64,000 nucleotides of DNA from JBIOWF01 sp044868295 (GCA_044868295.1 JBIOWF010000089.1:8689-72688); one strand, 5' to 3'; numbered from the stretch's first letter, positions 25,606 to 36,854 are shown. A program made the numbers and translations. The notes: generated by a model not told the origin, from the sequence alone.

Positions 25606-28539
25606 TCACCGCAGAGCCCTGACCATGTCCCGCATTCGGCGGGCGTCCTTCAGTCGCGCTTCGTAGGTGGCTCCGACCAGGAGCAGCAGGAGGCCGCCCA
25701 CCGCCATCGGGACCCACCGGGGCACGGCGGTGACGAGTTCGACGATCCACGGAGCGAGTTCGTGCACCGCCACCGCGAGCAGGGTGAACCCGCCGAGCAC
25801 GGCCGGCGCCTGGAGCCGCCACCTCGCACCGGCAAGCAGCACGGCGAGCGACACGACACCGAGCGCGAGCGGCCGAAGCCAGCCCTCAGACTCCGCGTAC
25901 ACCGCGAGAAGGCTCGGCAGCAGACTGGAGGTCAGGCCCGTTCCGTAGGCCACCCAGGATGACGCCTTCCGCGCACGCCACCAGCCGACCCCCAGGATGA
26001 CCAGCGAGAACGGCACCGTGTACGCCTCGACCACGTCGATGCCCTGGACATAGAGCCGCGTCCAGGAGGCCAGCAGGAGAAGGCCCGTCCCCACATAACC
26101 GGCAGCCCGCCGATCGGGGCGCAGTGCCGTACCGAACGCCAGGACCGCCGCGACCGCGCACGCCACGCTGAACATCGCCAGATCGGCGGCGAGTAGCAGC
26201 CCCAGGAGCCCGAGCGCGTAGCCCGCGATCTCCGCGGCCAACCGGACGGCCCGCTCGCGGGCGACCAGCGCCGACGCGAGCCCGGCCAGGCCGGCCACGC
26301 CGAGCAGTACGAAGGTCGAATATCGAGGATCCGCGTCGGCGGCGATCCACAGTGCGACCGCCTCACCACCGCCCAGCAGCACCCCCGTCGCGGCGGCACC
26401 AGCGCGGACCGCTCCCACCCGGCCACCGAACCCCCGCAGCACCCCCGCCACCCCGGCCCGTACGGCTCCCGCCGGAGTGCGGAAGGCCGGCGCCGGCTCC
26501 CCGGCTCCAGCCTGTACGGCTCCCGCCTGACCACCGAAGGCACGTGGCGCCGCTGTGACAGCGAGAATCCCAACGGCGATCAGCGTGGCCGGTTGGGACA
26601 CCAGCGCCCAGACACCGACTTCGAGCGCTGCCGCGAGAGCCAGGGCTCCGAACGCGACAGCCCGGCCCGGTGCGACCGTCCGGCCGGCGATCACGCCGAG
26701 CAGGACCGCGAGCCCGAGCTGTACGGCTATCGCCAACGCATAGGACAAATCAAGCGCGACCGGCATGACCGCCACAGCCGTTCCGCCGGTGGCCCCCGCG
26801 AGCACCAGCAGCCCGTCCTTCAGCCCTGTGCGCCGCCCACCGCCGACCGCCTCCGGCGAAGCGGCCTGGTCCATGGCCGCGGGAGTTCCTGGGGCGGGAG
26901 ACACGGCCGCCTCGACCCCTCCGCTCCTGGTCAGGAACAGTGCGGCCGCTGCGAACGCAAGTGTCATCACCATGAGCACGACGAGGTCGGGCGGCCCGGC
27001 GACGAACCATGCCGAGCCCAGTTCGTCACGGGCGTCGCCGGTCCGAGCCCCGGCCCACACTCTGCCGTCGCCGAACGGCCCGGCAAGCGCGACCAGCACC
27101 GGGAGCAACACCGGCGTGGAGGCGAGGACCATCGTCATCACGGCGGTGATCGCCACCGGCTTTTCCACCCGAGCCTGGCGGCCGGTCCGCCACACTGCGG
27201 CGCTACCACCTTCACCTTGGCGTTGTGCGTCGCCTTCTCGCGTGAACGCCGTACGGGACAGGAGGGCGGCGATGGCGGCGACGAGCAGCGCCACGACAGG
27301 AGCGGGCACGATCGCCCAGCTTGTCGGCAGGAGCAGGCGAACGGGGAGGGCCAGTGCCACGATCAGAGCGACGGACGACAATGCCGCGAGTGCGGCGGAC
27401 CACGGGCGGGACGCGCGGACTGCCACGAAAAGTCCCACGATCACGGCGACGACCAGCGCACCGGACACATTGAGCGCGTCCCGGAACGTGTGCGGCTCGA
27501 AGCTTTCCAGCAGTCCCGCCGCCGTGCCGATGGTCCAGGTGACGCCGAAACAGGCGGCGGACACGGCGGGTGCGATCGACCGCGCCGGCACCCATATCGC
27601 CGCGTCAAAGATGGCTGTGACGATCAACGCGGCGATGCACCAGAGGGCCCCCTCGTCGATGGCCAGCACGATCAGCGGCAACTGGGCGAGCACGACGGAG
27701 ACAGGGATCGGCAACCTGAGCCGGGCCACCCGACCGTAGGCGGCGAACACCGCGGCGATCAGGGTGATGAGTCCAGATATGTACTGCTGCGGATGGATCT
27801 CCCCGAGACCGGCCAAATTGACCTGCCGGGCGGCGTAGCCGTCGAGGAACATCAGCACCAAGCCGAGCATGGCGACGGTCTCGGCGGTGGCGGTCAGCCC
27901 GCGCCGCCGGAGCGGCGCAGGTGCGGCGAGGGTCAGCACGGTGAAGCCGAGCAAAATCGCGGCCCGGCCGCCGATGCCGAAGTATCCCCAGCTCACAACC
28001 GTGAACACGATCGCGGCCACAACCAGCAGGACACCGCCGAGCCCGAGCAGCAGATTCTGCACGGCCTTCCCCGAGAGGTCGCTCGGCCTTCCCGTCGCCG
28101 CCTGCGCCGGTCCCCAGGCCGGTTCCCCGGGTCTCCGTTGGACACCGGCTCCCTGCATGCCGATTCCCTGGGCACCGGACCCTTGAGCCGGGCCCGGCAT
28201 TGCCCCGAGCGGCCCGGTGGGGCGCGCCGCTTTCGACCCTGCCGACGCGGCATCAGCCAATGCGCCGACTTCAGCCGCCGACCGGGAACCGGCGGCAGCC
28301 TGCGTGTTCCCGACCTGCTGCGCACGGGCGCGGTCGGCCCGCAGCACAGTGAGCAACTCCCCACGCCGTGCCACGAGATGCCCCTCACGAGCCCTGAGGT
28401 CGGCGAGGGCCGCGTCGAGCTGCCACAGTTCCGCGGCGACAGGCCCGGCGAGCGGGAGCGCGCAGGCCGGGCAGGCGGCACACGGACCGGGCAGCGGCTC
28501 ACCACAGTCCGGGCATGGGGGATATCCACCGAAATGCAT
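25606..28539 (-). CDS. Large polytopic membrane protein with zinc ribbon (SCO7613 C-terminal-domain type)
   Basis: 977 residues. The N-terminus has a zinc-ribbon-like set of cysteines (CPDCGEPLPGPCAACPAC). A helical linker follows with a Gly/Ala-rich stretch. From about residue 170 to the end there are roughly 25 hydrophobic segments. This layout matches the actinobacterial SCO7613 C-terminal-domain membrane proteins, whose function is unknown. Between segments, one region has repeated Ala/Gly/Val-rich units (GAVQAGAGEPAPAFRTPAGAV, then GAVRAGAAATGV). ATG 28539 is the only start before the ribbon. Confidence 0.82.
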   Translation of the reverse strand: MHFGGYPPCPDCGEPLPGPCAACPACALPLAGPVAAELWQLDAALADLRAREGHLVARRGELLTVLRADRARAQQVGNTQAAAGSRSAAEVGALADAASAGSKAARPTGPLGAMPGPAQGSGAQGIGMQGAGVQRRPGEPAWGPAQAATGRPSDLSGKAVQNLLLGLGGVLLVVAAIVFTVVSWGYFGIGGRAAILLGFTVLTLAAPAPLRRRGLTATAETVAMLGLVLMFLDGYAARQVNLAGLGEIHPQQYISGLITLIAAVFAAYGRVARLRLPIPVSVVLAQLPLIVLAIDEGALWCIAALIVTAIFDAAIWVPARSIAPAVSAACFGVTWTIGTAAGLLESFEPHTFRDALNVSGALVVAVIVGLFVAVRASRPWSAALAALSSVALIVALALPVRLLLPTSWAIVPAPVVALLVAAIAALLSRTAFTREGDAQRQGEGGSAAVWRTGRQARVEKPVAITAVMTMVLASTPVLLPVLVALAGPFGDGRVWAGARTGDARDELGSAWFVAGPPDLVVLMVMTLAFAAAALFLTRSGGVEAAVSPAPGTPAAMDQAASPEAVGGGRRTGLKDGLLVLAGATGGTAVAVMPVALDLSYALAIAVQLGLAVLLGVIAGRTVAPGRAVAFGALALAAALEVGVWALVSQPATLIAVGILAVTAAPRAFGGQAGAVQAGAGEPAPAFRTPAGAVRAGVAGVLRGFGGRVGAVRAGAAATGVLLGGGEAVALWIAADADPRYSTFVLLGVAGLAGLASALVARERAVRLAAEIAGYALGLLGLLLAADLAMFSVACAVAAVLAFGTALRPDRRAAGYVGTGLLLLASWTRLYVQGIDVVEAYTVPFSLVILGVGWWRARKASSWVAYGTGLTSSLLPSLLAVYAESEGWLRPLALGVVSLAVLLAGARWRLQAPAVLGGFTLLAVAVHELAPWIVELVTAVPRWVPMAVGGLLLLLVGATYEARLKDARRMRDMVRALR

Positions 28540-28696
28540 AGCAGTACGATCGCGTACTCAGGTCACGTTCGACATGCGCTGAGCTACTCATCTACTCATG
28601 AGTAGCCCCCTGCCCTCGGCGACCCGGCAGTCCCCTCACCAGGTTCGATGGCGACCTTCACCCCAGGCCGGAGCGTGTGAAGGTCCGGTATCGGTA

Positions 28697-29959
28697 TCAG
28701 CGGGTGGCGCGGTAGGCGATGATCATGATGATCCCGATCGCTCCGACGGCGACGCCGACCCAGAGAACGATCATCGAGACGGGAACGCCCCTGTCCTCGG
28801 TCTCGTCGGACACCGCGACGACGTGAGGCGCACCGGGCTTCGCCTTACCGGCCTCGCGAGCGGCCGGCGCGGTCGCGGTGACGGTCGCGGCGGGCTTGGT
28901 GGTCGTACGGAGATTCGTCACCTCAGGGGGAAGCGGCACCCGGTAGACCGGGCTGCGGACACCTTCGGTGCCGGTGAGCAGGGCCGTACCATCCCGCGTG
29001 TAGGTGATCGACTCGGCCTGATCGAGCGGCGGCATCGTCACCTTCTCGACGAACTGGCCGGTAGCGCGATAGACCGACGCGGAGAAATAGGTGCGGATCA
29101 CGAAGCTCGACCCGTCGGGGGCGTACGCGGCGTCGGTCGCCATGATGGGGGCCGAGCCGACGCGGCGCAGCACGTTCGTCCTGTCGGTGCGGAGCTTCTT
29201 GGGCGCCTCGTAGATCGCGCCGGAGAACTCCTTGCTCACGATGTAGAGCCGCCCGGTACGTGGATTGACCATCACCCCCTCGGCGTTTCGACCGCCGTCC
29301 TCATACTTGAAGCGGTAGCGGGTCGCCTGAAGTGTGGCGTCCGCCATGGTCCGGGGCTCTTTCACCTTGTAAACGGAGATGTCGGGCCAGGCACCTTCGA
29401 GATTGTCGCCGATGTCGGCGAACCAGAGCACGCCCTCCCCCGTCGTGGGGTCGGTGGAGACGGCCATGCCCTCCCAGTCCCGTGCCGACGCCCCGGCCAC
29501 GGTGAAGGTCGCACGAGTCCGGCCGTCCAGCCCGACCGCGAAGAACTGCGGCCGCGCGCCGCTGTCGTTGTGCGTGTAAAGGATGTCCGGCTGGGTCGGC
29601 GAGAGAGCCAGCCCGCTCGACTCGGTGATCCTGCTGTCCCGAAACTTGAAGAGCAACCGCTCCGTGTCCCGCCCGTACGGCGATGCCGCCGCCTTGTCGG
29701 AAAGCCCGGTCGCGTGGGCGGAAGCGGGAGAGGACAACACCATCAGGGACAGGAAGGCAAGCAGCGGCAGTACCCCCGTGACAGCGAGGAAGGGTCGGGC
29801 CAGCCGGGACACCACCCCTATGACGGCAAGGAAGGACGGGACCGACCGGGGCCGCGCGACGGCAAGGAGAAAAGGGCGCAGCCGGGGCAAGAGCCCAGGT
29901 GACCGCTTGATCGATCGCTGCGAGACTGCCCCTGATCTACTGCCCATGTTGGCAATCAT
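28697..29959 (-). CDS. Secreted, membrane-anchored beta-propeller-like protein
   Basis: 420 residues. A long basic N-terminal part, itself repetitive (SFLAVIGVV, PFLAVTGVL), ends in a signal-like segment (LLAFLSLMVLSSPASAHA). The body has repeated strands typical of beta-propellers, with motifs such as LYTHNDSGARPQFFAV, DWEGMAVSTDP and NAEGVMVNPRTGRLYIVSKE. A Pro/Ala/Thr linker leads to a C-terminal membrane segment (IVLWVGVAVGAIGIIMIIAY). The start is uncertain: ATG 29947 or a later codon is possible. No enzyme motif is clear. Confidence 0.8.
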   Translation of the reverse strand: MIANMGSRSGAVSQRSIKRSPGLLPRLRPFLLAVARPRSVPSFLAVIGVVSRLARPFLAVTGVLPLLAFLSLMVLSSPASAHATGLSDKAAASPYGRDTERLLFKFRDSRITESSGLALSPTQPDILYTHNDSGARPQFFAVGLDGRTRATFTVAGASARDWEGMAVSTDPTTGEGVLWFADIGDNLEGAWPDISVYKVKEPRTMADATLQATRYRFKYEDGGRNAEGVMVNPRTGRLYIVSKEFSGAIYEAPKKLRTDRTNVLRRVGSAPIMATDAAYAPDGSSFVIRTYFSASVYRATGQFVEKVTMPPLDQAESITYTRDGTALLTGTEGVRSPVYRVPLPPEVTNLRTTTKPAATVTATAPAAREAGKAKPGAPHVVAVSDETEDRGVPVSMIVLWVGVAVGAIGIIMIIAYRATR

Positions 29960-30063
29960 TCCCGATGGACAGGTCCGACGCGCCGGACGCGCGCCCTGAC
30001 CGCGAGTCGCTCAGCGAGTCTGCCCTCGACTGGAGTCCACTCCAGGTTCCTATGGTGGGAGAC

Positions 30064-31035
30064 ATGGAATACGGACAACTTGGCCGCACGGGTCTGCAGG
30101 TCAGCAAGCTCTGCCTCGGCACGATGAACTTCGGGCCGCAGACCACGGAAGAAGACTCGTACGCGATCATGGATCGCGCCCACGAGCTGGGGATCAACTT
30201 CTTCGACACAGCCAATGTCTACGGCTGGAAGAAGGGAGAGGGAGTCACCGAGCAGATCATCGGCCGCTGGTTCGCGCAGGGCGGCGGCCGGCGCGAGAAG
30301 ACGGTCATCGCCACCAAGCTCTACGGCTCGATGGGCGACTGGCCGAACGACAATCTCCTGTCGGCGCTGAACATCCGGCGGGCCGCGGACGCCTCGCTCA
30401 AGCGTCTGCAGACCGACTACATCGACATCTACCAGGCCCACCACATCGACCGCAACACTCCGTTCGACGAGTTCTGGGAGGCCATGGAGGTCCTGCGCAA
30501 CCAAGGCAAGATCCTCTATGTCGGCTCGTCGAACTTCGCCGGGTGGCACATCGCCAAGGCTCAAGAGAGCGCGAAGCAGCGCAACTTCCTCGGCCTGGTC
30601 AGCGAGCAGTCGCACTACAACCTGCTCACCCGCACCGTCGAGTTGGAGGTGCTGCCCGCGGCCGAGGACTACGGCCTCGGTGTGATCCCGTGGAGCCCGC
30701 TGGCCGGAGGCCTGCTCGGCGGGGTGCTGCGCAAGATCGAAAAGGGCCGTTCCGCGGCGGAGCACATGCTGACACAGCTGGAGAAGCACCGGGACAAGAT
30801 CGAGCAGTACGAGGCCTTCTGTGACGAGCTGGGCGAGGACCCGGCCAACGTGGGCCTGGCCTGGCTGCTCCACCAGCGCGCCGTCACCGCGCCGATCATC
30901 GGCCCGCGCACGATCGAGCAGCTCGACGGGGCACTCCGCGTGCTGGAGATCAAGCTGGACGACAAGGCGCTGGCCCGCCTGGACGAGATCTTCCCCGGCC
31001 CCGGCGGCACCGCCCCCGAGGCGTACGCCTGGTAA
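30064..31035 (+). CDS. Aldo/keto reductase
   Basis: 323 residues from ATG 30064 (MEYGQLGRTGLQVSKLCLG), the usual family start, with GGGAG just upstream. It is an NADPH-dependent oxidoreductase with a TIM barrel. The catalytic tetrad is partly visible: Asp in NFFDTANVYG, Tyr in the same motif, Lys in VIATKLYG, and His in YQAHHIDRN. The C-terminal cofactor-binding segment PIIGPRTIEQLDG is present. The substrate is unknown. A strong terminator follows at once. Confidence 0.93.
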   Translation: MEYGQLGRTGLQVSKLCLGTMNFGPQTTEEDSYAIMDRAHELGINFFDTANVYGWKKGEGVTEQIIGRWFAQGGGRREKTVIATKLYGSMGDWPNDNLLSALNIRRAADASLKRLQTDYIDIYQAHHIDRNTPFDEFWEAMEVLRNQGKILYVGSSNFAGWHIAKAQESAKQRNFLGLVSEQSHYNLLTRTVELEVLPAAEDYGLGVIPWSPLAGGLLGGVLRKIEKGRSAAEHMLTQLEKHRDKIEQYEAFCDELGEDPANVGLAWLLHQRAVTAPIIGPRTIEQLDGALRVLEIKLDDKALARLDEIFPGPGGTAPEAYAW

Positions 31036-31057
31036 AGCCCGGTCTTCGACGTTCGAG

Positions 31058-31100
31058 CCGATAGCCGTCAGAGGTACGCCTCTGACGGCTATCGGTTTTT
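31058..31100 (+). terminator. Perfect 17-bp stem terminator
   Basis: CCGATAGCCGTCAGAGG, loop TACG, then the exact complement, followed by five T (31096-31100). This is a textbook rho-independent terminator for the aldo/keto reductase gene. Confidence 0.93.
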
Positions 31101-31172
31101 GAGGTCACCCCGAGGTCACCGTCTGACCTGCGACTCGCCCCCGGATGAGCAGGTTTACACTTCTTGACCAGA

Positions 31173-31188
31173 TGTGACAAAGATCACT
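31173..31188. promoter_or_regulatory. CRP-like palindrome upstream of the single-repeat small gene
   Basis: TGTGACAAAGATCACT matches TGTGA-N6-TCACA at nine of ten fixed positions and shares GTGACAAAGATCAC with the site at 21801-21816. It lies about 100 bp before the small open frame. Confidence 0.5.
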
Positions 31189-31284
31189 CTCGCCAGATTG
31201 TGACCATTAGGAACCATTCCTCCTAGGCCGTAGTCCAAGCTCATAGTTGCCGCCCTTTTCGGAGCGCTCGTCGTCTTCGGCGGC

Positions 31285-31434
31285 ATGCTCATCGCGGGCA
31301 CCACGACCGCGGCGAGTGCCGACAGCACCTGGATCTGCCTTGGCAACCCGACGCCGGCCGGGTACGTCATGACGGGAATCAACACCAACGGCTGTGGCTG
31401 GGGCGCACAGTCGAGCCTGCTCGAAAAGGTCTGA
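31285..31434 (+). pseudogene. Single-unit relative of the secreted repeat protein, start damaged
   Basis: From ATG 31285 the frame gives 49 residues (MLIAGTTTAASADSTWICLGNPTPAGY...), with the same pattern as the four-repeat protein at 20979: W-x-C-x-G-x-x-x-PxGY, then Cys in INTNGCGWG. Upstream in frame, 17 more codons read SKLIVAALFGALVVFGG, a good signal-peptide core, back to a TAG at 31231-31233, but none is ATG, GTG or TTG. Either the short form is made with a poor signal, a rare start is used, or a mutation removed the start. I list it as a probable pseudogene; it may still be expressed. Confidence 0.55.
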
Positions 31435-31678
31435 AGCCGACGGACACTGACCACGCAGGAGCGCGGACCTCGCCGTCCTGACGCCGAACCGGGTGGGGAA
31501 CGTGGTCATCACGTTCCCCACCCGGCCACGTGCACCTCCGGGCCGTTTGTGGCGGGCCCGCTCAGCCGCCGTTCGAGGCCCCGTTTGTCGATCTGAGCCG
31601 GCTGTAGGAGCGCTGTGACTCCCCGTGGCTGACTCCCCGTGGCTGACGCCCCGGAGGGCTCGCGCCGAAGATTGCCGA

Positions 31679-31762
31679 TCAGCCGACGAGCGCGCCGATC
31701 AGCACGATGAGCACGAGCAACGTGAGCACCGTGGGCAGCAGCCAGCGACGAGGACGATCCAC
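31679..31762 (-). CDS. Tiny membrane protein (27 residues)
   Basis: GTG 31762 opens VDRPRRWLLPTVLTLLVLIVLIGALVG and stops at 31679. A positive N-terminus is followed by one membrane segment. It begins 10 nt after the stop of the upstream phosphodiesterase gene, so it could be translated by coupling; I see no clear ribosome-binding site. The composition is very unlike non-coding frames, but it is short, so confidence is limited. Confidence 0.45.
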   Translation of the reverse strand: MDRPRRWLLPTVLTLLVLIVLIGALVG

Positions 31763-31772
31763 GCAATGGAGC

Positions 31773-32495
31773 CTAATCCCGTCCGCCCAGTGGGTAGGCC
31801 GCAAGGGGCTCGTATCTCACGCGGGCTCCAAGGTGACTTCGCATGAGATGTACGGCTTCCGCCACCCATTCGCGGCCCTCGAACGCCCGCATCGAGTCGA
31901 CGAGGTCCCGTAGATCGTCGCCGTGGCGGGCGCGGGCCAAGGTCAGATGGGGATGAAACGGCTTGCGGTCCGTTTCCCCGGCCCCGGCTCTCTCAGCGCC
32001 GGCCGCGACCGAAGCGGCCAGCCTCTTCAAGCGGTCAGGCCTCGGACGGCGCCGCCGCGCCAAAGTCTGCTCTGTCCGCTCAGGGTCGGCCGTCCGCTCA
32101 GGGTCGGCCGTCCGCTCAGAGTCGGCCGTCCGTTCAGAGTCGGCCGTCCGCTCGGAATCGAACCGTCCGTAATCGGCCATCCGTCCGTGTTCGGCCATCC
32201 GCTCTGGAACGACGGTGAGCCCCACCCAGAAGATCCGCGCGCGAGCGGGTGACGGAAAGGCTCCGGCACCCCTGAACGACAACGTCATCGGGGTGTGGCG
32301 TGAGGCGGCTCGCGAGAGCCGTACATGCAGTTCGGGCATCACCGGCTCGGGGACCTCGCCGAGGAAGGCGAGGGTCACATGCCACAGCGCCGGGTCGATC
32401 CAGCGCAACCGCAGCCGTTCCTCACGCGGGATCCCCGCGGCGACCTCGTCGAGCACCTCAGGAGGCGGCAGCAACGCCACGAACAATCTGCTCAC
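31773..32495 (-). CDS. thpR: RNA 2',3'-cyclic phosphodiesterase (2'-5' RNA ligase family)
   Basis: 240 residues from GTG 32495 (VSRLFVALLPP, the family start); the frame further upstream has no homologous sequence. Both HxTx catalytic motifs are present: HVTLAFLG and HLTLARAR. These enzymes open 2',3'-cyclic phosphate ends of RNA. Between the two motifs is an insert made of a 6-residue unit (ERTADS/ERTADP) repeated about five times, coded by an 18-bp tandem repeat at roughly 32075-32160. It sits in a surface loop and probably varies between strains. A tiny membrane gene may follow in the same transcript. Confidence 0.88.
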   Translation of the reverse strand: MSRLFVALLPPPEVLDEVAAGIPREERLRLRWIDPALWHVTLAFLGEVPEPVMPELHVRLSRAASRHTPMTLSFRGAGAFPSPARARIFWVGLTVVPERMAEHGRMADYGRFDSERTADSERTADSERTADPERTADPERTEQTLARRRRPRPDRLKRLAASVAAGAERAGAGETDRKPFHPHLTLARARHGDDLRDLVDSMRAFEGREWVAEAVHLMRSHLGARVRYEPLAAYPLGGRD

Positions 32496-32750
32496 AGGCT
32501 GATTCTTCCCGCCTGAAAGGAATGGCTTCCCAACTTGTGCTTTTGCTGTTACTTCCGGTGATGCAGTGACGGGATCGAACGCACCCAGTTCGCTGGGGAA
32601 CAGCTGAAATGATCTGTTATCGGCACTGCGGACACGCGGCATGGCGTGCCATGCCGGGCAGTGAGTCACGCTGCCGTACGCGGCCTGAGCCGTCGACGCC
32701 ATCGACGGTGAGGAGCTGCCGGCTCGGCCCGTTTACGGCCGAGAAGCTGA

Positions 32751-34301
32751 CTACGCACGTCGGAGTATCGCCCGCCATAGCGATCGGTGATCGCTATGGC
32801 GGTCCGCCGTCACAGGCTTCTCAGCCGCCGTTCTCACCGCGACCATCCTGCTCACCAGTACGGCGAGGCCGACGCCCGACAGACTGAGCACCCCGGCGAT
32901 CATGATGGCGGCCCGAGGCCCGGAGAGCTCCGCCAGCCAGCCCACCAAAGGGGCGCCGATGGGTGCTCCGCCGGTGAGCACGAGGACATAGAGCCCCATG
33001 GCCCGACCGCGCATCTCCGGGGAGGCGCCGAGCTGCAGGGTGGCGTTGGCCGTGGTGTTCACCGTGATCAGGGCCATTCCGGCGGGGACGAGCAGGATCA
33101 GGAACGTCACATAGGTCGGGGCGAGACCGGCGACGATCTGGAACACGCCGAAGCAGACGGCCCCGGTCAGCAGGAACCGGCGGCTGGGCTTGACCCGCCG
33201 GGCGGCCAGCAGCGCCCCGCCGAGAGCGCCGACCGCGAACGCGCTGGACGCGATGCCGAACGAGGAGGCGCCGGCGCCGTACACCTCCTTGGCCATCAGC
33301 GCGATGCTCGTCGAGAAGCTCTGCGCGAAGATCGCCATGAACGCCACGATCAGGATCGGCAGCAGCAGGTTGGGGCGCCGCGCGACATACCGCAGGCCTT
33401 CCCGCAGTTGGCCCTTGGCCCGTGGCACCGGCTCCGGCGTGCGCAGCTCCGACTTCCGCATCCGCAGCAGCGCCGTGATCGAGCCCAAGAACGAGATCGC
33501 GTTCAGCAGGAAGATGGGCCCGGTTCCCATCCAGTAGATGAGCACGCCTGCCAGCGCCGGCCCGATGACCCTGGCCAGGTTGAACGTCGAGGTGTTCAGC
33601 GCGATCGCGTTGGGCAGATCCTCCCGGCCGACCATCTCCACGGCGAACGACTGCCGCGTCGGCACCTCGACGCAGGAGAGGAGGCCGAGCGTGAAGGCCA
33701 TCACGAACACATGCCAGACCTGTGCGAAACCGCTCACGGTGAGCAGGCCCATGGTCATCGCGAGCAGGCCCATCAAGGACTGGGCCGCGATGAGCACCGG
33801 CCGCTTCGGGTAGCGGTCGGCGAGCATCCCGCCCCACAGCCCGAACAGCATCACCGGCAGGAACTGGAGCGCGACGGTCACGCCCAGGGCCGTACCGCTG
33901 CCGCCCGTCAGATCGAGCACCAGCCAGTCCTGCGCGGTCCGCTGCATCCACGTGCCCAGGTTGGACACGACCGCGCCGGACACGAACAACCGGTAGTTGT
34001 GGTTGCGCAGGGATCGGAACATCCCCCCGCGCGGCGCCTTCGCGGGCTTCTCGACCGTGTCCGCCGACCGGCTCGCGTCGCCGGCCGCCTCTCCGTCCGG
34101 TACGGCTGCCGCGCCAGACGTGGACGGCCCGACGCGGCCGGTGTCTTCCCCCTTCCCGTCCGGTACGGCTAACGCAGCAGCCGGATCCGCGTCGCGGAGC
34201 GCTCCCGGATCAGCCGGATGGGCGGCGGACTCGGGCAGGACGGTCGCTCCTGCGGAGGCGGCCTCCTCGGCGACGATGTCCACGGTCTGTGGATATGTCA
34301 C
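32751..34301 (-). CDS. MFS transporter, exporter-like
   Basis: 516 residues from GTG 34301, which overlaps the MarR stop codon (GTGA), so the pair is coupled. A ~95-residue Ala/Pro-rich N-terminal tail precedes 12 membrane segments beginning at FRSLRNHNYRLFVSGAVVSN. The MFS signature GMLADRYPKRPV follows segment 2. This type (with FNLARVIGPALAGVLI) resembles enterobactin-exporter-like MFS proteins. With a MarR repressor in front, export of a toxic compound is the likely job; the substrate is unknown. Confidence 0.9.
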   Translation of the reverse strand: MTYPQTVDIVAEEAASAGATVLPESAAHPADPGALRDADPAAALAVPDGKGEDTGRVGPSTSGAAAVPDGEAAGDASRSADTVEKPAKAPRGGMFRSLRNHNYRLFVSGAVVSNLGTWMQRTAQDWLVLDLTGGSGTALGVTVALQFLPVMLFGLWGGMLADRYPKRPVLIAAQSLMGLLAMTMGLLTVSGFAQVWHVFVMAFTLGLLSCVEVPTRQSFAVEMVGREDLPNAIALNTSTFNLARVIGPALAGVLIYWMGTGPIFLLNAISFLGSITALLRMRKSELRTPEPVPRAKGQLREGLRYVARRPNLLLPILIVAFMAIFAQSFSTSIALMAKEVYGAGASSFGIASSAFAVGALGGALLAARRVKPSRRFLLTGAVCFGVFQIVAGLAPTYVTFLILLVPAGMALITVNTTANATLQLGASPEMRGRAMGLYVLVLTGGAPIGAPLVGWLAELSGPRAAIMIAGVLSLSGVGLAVLVSRMVAVRTAAEKPVTADRHSDHRSLWRAILRRA

Positions 34302-34752
34302 ATCTGGGAGAGCTTCTCCAGGATCGGTGCCGCCGCTCGCAGCGCCGCCCGCTCCTCGGGCGTCAGCTCCTTGAGGCGTTGCGCCAACCACAGGTCCTTG
34401 CGCCGCCGCTCCTCCTTGAGCAGCGCCGCGCCCTCCGCCGTCACGCTCACCGTGACCTGCCGCCGATCCGTCGGGTGCGGGGTCCGGGCCAGCAGGCCGC
34501 GTTCCTCCAGCTTGGCGATCACGCGGGTCATCGACGGCGGCTGTACCTTTTCGTGCTCCGCCAGCTCTCCGGGGGTCATCGCGATATGCCGTTCGACGGC
34601 GGCCAGCGTCGCGATTTGGGTAGCCGTCAGCAGTTCCCCCACGGCCTGCTTGCGCAGCCGCCGGGTCAGCCGGGCCAGGGATACGCGCAGCGCGGACGCC
34701 AGACCGGCGTCGCTGCGCAGATTCGCAGCTGTGTCTGTCTTGGGTAGGTTCG

Positions 34753-34759
<7 letters not shown>
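34298..34759 (-). CDS. MarR-family transcriptional regulator
   Basis: 153 residues. Winged helix-turn-helix with typical MarR motifs: TPGELAEHEKVQPPSMTRVIAKLEERGL recognition region and wing DRRQVTVSVTAEGAALL. It is coupled by overlap with the MFS gene and probably represses both. Its start overlaps the end of the purine permease frame by 7 bp. Confidence 0.93.
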
Positions 34760-36450
<1,691 letters not shown>

Positions 36451-36613
36451 GGGCGCAGAGTGACACCCCGATTTACCTGCGAAAAGAGCCCACCGGTCGG
36501 CGTGACTGTTTCGTGATTCATTCGTGCACTACTCGCGCTCTTGCGTTGATCGATCCGCCAGGCCCATGGTTGTCCGAATAAGGGCTGATGAGGCGCAGGC
36601 GGGCGCGACCTCA

Positions 36614-36619
36614 TAGGCT
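36614..36619 (+). promoter_or_regulatory. -10 box of a probable leaderless promoter
   Basis: TAGGCT lies 7 bases before GTG 36627, so transcription would start at the start codon of the DUF2530 gene. Confidence 0.5.
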
Positions 36620-36626
36620 TGCTCCC

Positions 36627-36854
36627 GTGACTCAGCCGCGCCGGCCCGACCCCGAGCCGCTCAAGACCGACGACGCCGTCACGATCCTCACCGGAACAGT
36701 GCTCTGGGTGGTGGCGCTGGTCGTGCTGCTGATCATCCAGCCGGCGCAGACCTGGTGGATCTGGACCTGCGTGGTGGGCATCGGCCTCGGCTTGTTCGGC
36801 CTCGCCTTCGTCCGCCGCCGCGACGCCCGCCTCAGCCGCCACGAATCCCGCTGA
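36627..36854 (+). CDS. DUF2530 small membrane protein
   Basis: 75 residues from GTG 36627 (VTQPRRPDPEPLKTDDA). Two membrane segments (VTILTGTVLWVVALVVLLII and WWIWTCVVGIGLGLFGLAFV) and a basic end. The pattern LKTDD before the first helix fits DUF2530, an actinobacterial family of unknown function. In other actinomycetes it lies near the sacsin-like and DUF3027 genes, as here. Confidence 0.8.
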   Translation: MTQPRRPDPEPLKTDDAVTILTGTVLWVVALVVLLIIQPAQTWWIWTCVVGIGLGLFGLAFVRRRDARLSRHESR

